In this document: positions 13,315 through 14,981 of the stretch, one piece after another
Position numbering within the stretch: the first letter of the stretch is position 1
How the letters are laid out: every line of letters starts with the position of its first letter
Assembly (NCBI GenBank): GCA_900548405.1
Contig: UNSJ01000045.1
Span: 1 to 14,981 of the forward strand
Length of the DNA stretch: 14,981 nucleotides
Direction: 5' to 3'
Source of the DNA: Candidatus Gastranaerophilales bacterium
GTDB lineage: Bacteria > Cyanobacteriota > Vampirovibrionia > Gastranaerophilales > Gastranaerophilaceae
The notes under the pieces: generated by a model
Database searches by the model: none
Seen by the model: only the letters and a program-made list of their open reading frames with translations
Told to the model about the DNA's origin: nothing
Made by a program: the position numbers and the translations under genes

Positions 13315-13322
13315 TTATTCTC

Positions 13323-14075
13323 CTAAGGAATTAATTTAGTTAGGATTAAAGGTTCTTCTTCTGTAACAAGAACAGTATGTTCAAAGTGTGCTGAAGGTTT
13401 TTTATCAACTGTGCTTACAGTCCATTCATCATCTGCAACTTCAACTTCATCAACGCCAAGATTTAACATTGGTTCGATAGCGATTGCCATTCCCTGTTTT
13501 AAAAGAGTTTTATCTCCAACTTTGTAATTAAACAAAAACGGATCTTCATGCATTTGATGCCCTACACCATGACCGCCGTATTGTCTTACTATACCAAGTT
13601 TTTCTCTATTAGCGACAGCTTCTATTGCACCTGATACATCATCTAAAACATTACCCGCGCGCATTTGGTTAATACCTGCAAACAAAGCTTCTTCAGTAGT
13701 TTTCAAAAGACGTTGAACTTCTGCGCTAACATTTCCAACAGGATAAGTCCAGGCTCCGTCGCCAACCATACCTGCATAAGTAGCACCGACATCAATACTT
13801 ATAATATCGCCTTCTTTTACAACAACATTTTCGTGAGGAATTCCATGTACAACCTGTTCGTTTATTGAAGCGCAGATTGAGCCTGGAAAACCGTGATATC
13901 CTAAAAATGTTGGTATTGCACGTTCTTTTTTTATAATTCTGAAGGCAATATCATCAAGTTCTTTTGTGCTGATACCCGGTTCTATAACCTTTGCCATTTC
14001 CTGATGTACAAGTGCAACTATGTGACCTGCATAGCGCATTCTTTTAATTTCATCACGTGATTTTCTATTTATCAT
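13323..14075 (-). CDS. map: Methionine aminopeptidase, type I
   Basis: Removes the initiator methionine from new proteins with small second residues. The 250-aa protein has the five metal ligands of the family: Asp95 (SIDVGA), Asp106 (GDGAWT), His169 (YGGHGVGH), Glu201 (AIEPML) and Glu232 (HFEHT). The substrate-binding HGFPGSICASINEQVVHGIP (61-80) is intact. There is no N-terminal zinc-binding extension, so this is the plain type Ia form. Its ATG overlaps the adk stop codon (ATGA), so the two are translationally coupled. The adk-map order is widespread, often between secY and infA, which are absent here. Confidence 0.97.
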   Translation of the reverse strand: MINRKSRDEIKRMRYAGHIVALVHQEMAKVIEPGISTKELDDIAFRIIKKERAIPTFLGYHGFPGSICASINEQVVHGIPHENVVVKEGDIISIDVGATYAGMVGDGAWTYPVGNVSAEVQRLLKTTEEALFAGINQMRAGNVLDDVSGAIEAVANREKLGIVRQYGGHGVGHQMHEDPFLFNYKVGDKTLLKQGMAIAIEPMLNLGVDEVEVADDEWTVSTVDKKPSAHFEHTVLVTEEEPLILTKLIP

Positions 14076-14731
14076 TCAATTACCTGTAATAATCTTTCCC
14101 AGACTTCGTCAATTGTACCGTTTGCATCAATTGATTTTAAAACACCTTTTTTCGTATAGTATTCAATCAACGGAGCTGTTTCTTTATTATACGTGTCAAA
14201 TCTTGATTGTGCAACTTCTCTTGTGTCATCTTTTCGTTGAGTAAGTTCTGCACCGTCTATGTCACAGTGTCCTGCAGTTTTTGGAGGCTTAAATTCGAGG
14301 TTATAAATTTCTCCGCAAACAGGGCAAGAGCGACGGTTAACTATTCTTTCTACCAAAATGCTTGTGTCTATGTCAAAGTAAATTGCGATAAACTGAGTAT
14401 CTTCATCTTTGTTAATTTCTTTATTCATTATTTCAAGCTGTTCTGCTTGTTCAACGCTTCTTGGAAACCCGTCTAAGATATATCCGTTTTTGCAGTCAGG
14501 TTGTGAAAGCCTGTTTTTAATAATTCTTGAAACTAATTCAACAGGAACCAGTTGTCCTTTATCAATAAAAGATTTTGCTTCTTTTCCTGCTTCGGTTTCG
14601 CATTTAATTTCTTCTCTTAATAATGAGCCTGTATCAACGTGCGGAAAGTTCAAATATTCTGCTAATTTGTTGGTTTGAGTGCCTTTTCCGCAGGCCGGGG
14701 GTCCTAAAAAAATAAGTTCTTTTTTTGTCAT
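14072..14731 (-). CDS. adk: Adenylate kinase, zinc-binding LID type
   Basis: Interconverts ATP + AMP and 2 ADP. The 219-aa long form has the P-loop FLGPPACGKGTQ (8-19), DTGSLLREE (33-41), DGFPRSVEQAEQL (87-99) and the LID domain. Four zinc ligands sit in the LID: Cys136, Cys139, Cys156 and Asp159 (C-x2-C-x16-C-x2-D), the pattern known from Gram-positive adenylate kinases such as that of B. subtilis. The start lies 24 bases downstream of a -10 element, with an AAAGAGAG region between. It is the first gene of the adk-map-DUF429-like operon. secY, the usual upstream neighbour, is replaced here by a divergent prepilin locus. Confidence 0.97.
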   Translation of the reverse strand: MTKKELIFLGPPACGKGTQTNKLAEYLNFPHVDTGSLLREEIKCETEAGKEAKSFIDKGQLVPVELVSRIIKNRLSQPDCKNGYILDGFPRSVEQAEQLEIMNKEINKDEDTQFIAIYFDIDTSILVERIVNRRSCPVCGEIYNLEFKPPKTAGHCDIDGAELTQRKDDTREVAQSRFDTYNKETAPLIEYYTKKGVLKSIDANGTIDEVWERLLQVIE

Positions 14732-14754
14732 TTGTATATTCTCTCTTTCGTCTG

Positions 14755-14760
14755 ATTATA
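14755..14760 (-). promoter_or_regulatory. -10 element for the adk operon
   Basis: TATAAT on the minus strand (complement of 14755-14760), 23 bases before the adk ATG and preceded by TTG. No good -35 at 16-18 bases. Confidence 0.45.
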
Positions 14761-14800
14761 CAATAATCTTACATCAAGAAAATTATGAATTCAAATATTA

Positions 14801-14829
14801 TTGAAAACATAGTAAAAAACTGTTATAAT
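14801..14829 (+). promoter_or_regulatory. Strong promoter of the truncated prepilin gene at the window end
   Basis: TTGAAA (14801-14806), 17 bases, TATAAT (14824-14829) with an extended TG. The TGTTATAAT -10 region is identical to that of the promoter at 167-194. Confidence 0.75.
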
Positions 14830-14837
14830 GATAAGGT

Positions 14838-14906
14838 AATTATTGAAAGTAGCAGCCAGCGTCGCCGCTGGGTATGCATAATAGTTTAAAATTATTGAAA
14901 GGAGCA
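14838..14906 (+). repeat. Imperfect direct repeat around the ribosome-binding site
   Basis: A 17-base segment at 14838-14854 (AATTATTGAAAGTAGCA) recurs at 14890-14906 with one change, T to G, which turns AAGTAGC into the ribosome-binding site AAGGAGC. Both copies lie in the 5' untranslated region of the gene at 14911, with the hairpin 14856-14871 between them. Confidence 0.6.
14856..14871 (+). other. GC-rich hairpin in the 5' UTR of the truncated prepilin gene
   Basis: CCAGCG (14856-14861), loop TCGC, CGCTGG (14866-14871): a perfect six-pair stem in otherwise very AT-rich DNA. There is no T run, so it is not a terminator. It could protect the transcript 5' end or shape the ribosome-binding region. 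Confidence 0.6.
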
Positions 14907-14910
14907 ATTT

Positions 14911-14981
14911 ATGAAAAGATTTATTTATGTCGGGGGGGGGGCAACCGTTTAAGCTCCTATTGTAAGGCATTTACTCTTGCT
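14911..14981 (+). CDS. Start of a third prepilin-like gene, cut by the window end and out of frame at a G10 tract
   Basis: The ATG at 14911 has AAAGGAG (14898-14904) six bases upstream and reads MKRFIYVGGGATV before a TAA at 14950-14952. In the frame displaced by one base, the sequence after the G tract reads GGNRLSSYCKAFTLA up to the window end, where KAFTLA is the beginning of the prepilin cleavage motif (F-T-L-A-E). That frame has no ATG, GTG or TTG between 14907 and the motif. As assembled the prepilin therefore cannot be made from this ATG; 11 G (or 8) would give an intact prepilin with a leader of about 19 residues. The layout copies that of 16-230. It could be a gene switched off, a homopolymer error, or a gene read by slippage during transcription. 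Confidence 0.6.
14932..14941 (+). repeat. Second G10 homopolymer tract
   Basis: Ten G, the same length as the tract at 121-130. It is followed by CA, five variable bases and TTTAAGCTCCT, as in the first copy. The conserved TTTAAG supplies the stop codon of the off frame. Confidence 0.75.

Overview
The window is AT-rich bacterial DNA that fits an uncultured gut-type non-photosynthetic cyanobacterial relative (Melainabacteria/Vampirovibrionia, order Gastranaerophilales). This assignment is an inference from three things: several prepilin-like proteins with the N-terminal motif AFTLAEVLxTLGIIGVV plus a later D-x-N-G...K-G-P-N block, a DivIVA-like coiled-coil protein of the cyanobacterial/clostridial type next to coaD, and the low GC. 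No 16S rRNA is present to confirm it. No transposase, CRISPR array or prophage gene is visible.

Layout. 1-869: a leader ORF with a G10 tract, then a prepilin-like gene with its own promoter. 872-5372 (minus): a two-gene operon of a very large tandem superfamily-1 helicase and an overlapping Cas4/AddB-like Fe-S nuclease, together resembling an AddAB/RecBCD-type end-processing enzyme divided up in an unusual way. 5525-6084: two tandem paralogous 68-aa winged-helix genes, each with its own promoter and terminator. 6379-7552: coaD and a DivIVA-like coiled-coil gene. 7762-10338: a translation/secretion/transcription cluster rpmG, tRNA-Trp, secE, nusG, rplK, rplA, with a possible leader attenuator and two copies of a shared RNA motif before rplK and rplA. 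10440-11072: tmk. 11051-11833 (minus): a second prepilin-like gene, divergent from a small XRE regulator (11897-12106) across an intergenic region with two copies of a candidate operator. 12167-12691: an unrecognised protein with hydrophobic segments at both ends. 12688-14731 (minus): operon adk-map plus a DUF429-like gene. 14801-14981: promoter, hairpin, ribosome-binding site and the start of a third prepilin-like gene, again interrupted by a G10 tract and cut by the window end.

How it fits together. Most of the window is housekeeping: CoA synthesis, the L11/L1 operon, nucleotide kinases, N-terminal methionine removal. The accessory interest lies in the prepilin-like genes. At both ends of the window the layout is the same: AAAGGAGCAATTTATG, a short leader, exactly ten G, a conserved TTTAAGCTCCT carrying an in-frame stop, and then the prepilin frame displaced by one base. 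One extra G (or two fewer) in either tract would fuse the leader to the prepilin. This looks like a family of phase-variable surface-protein switches, and such repeats may also be why the assembled sequence stops where it does.
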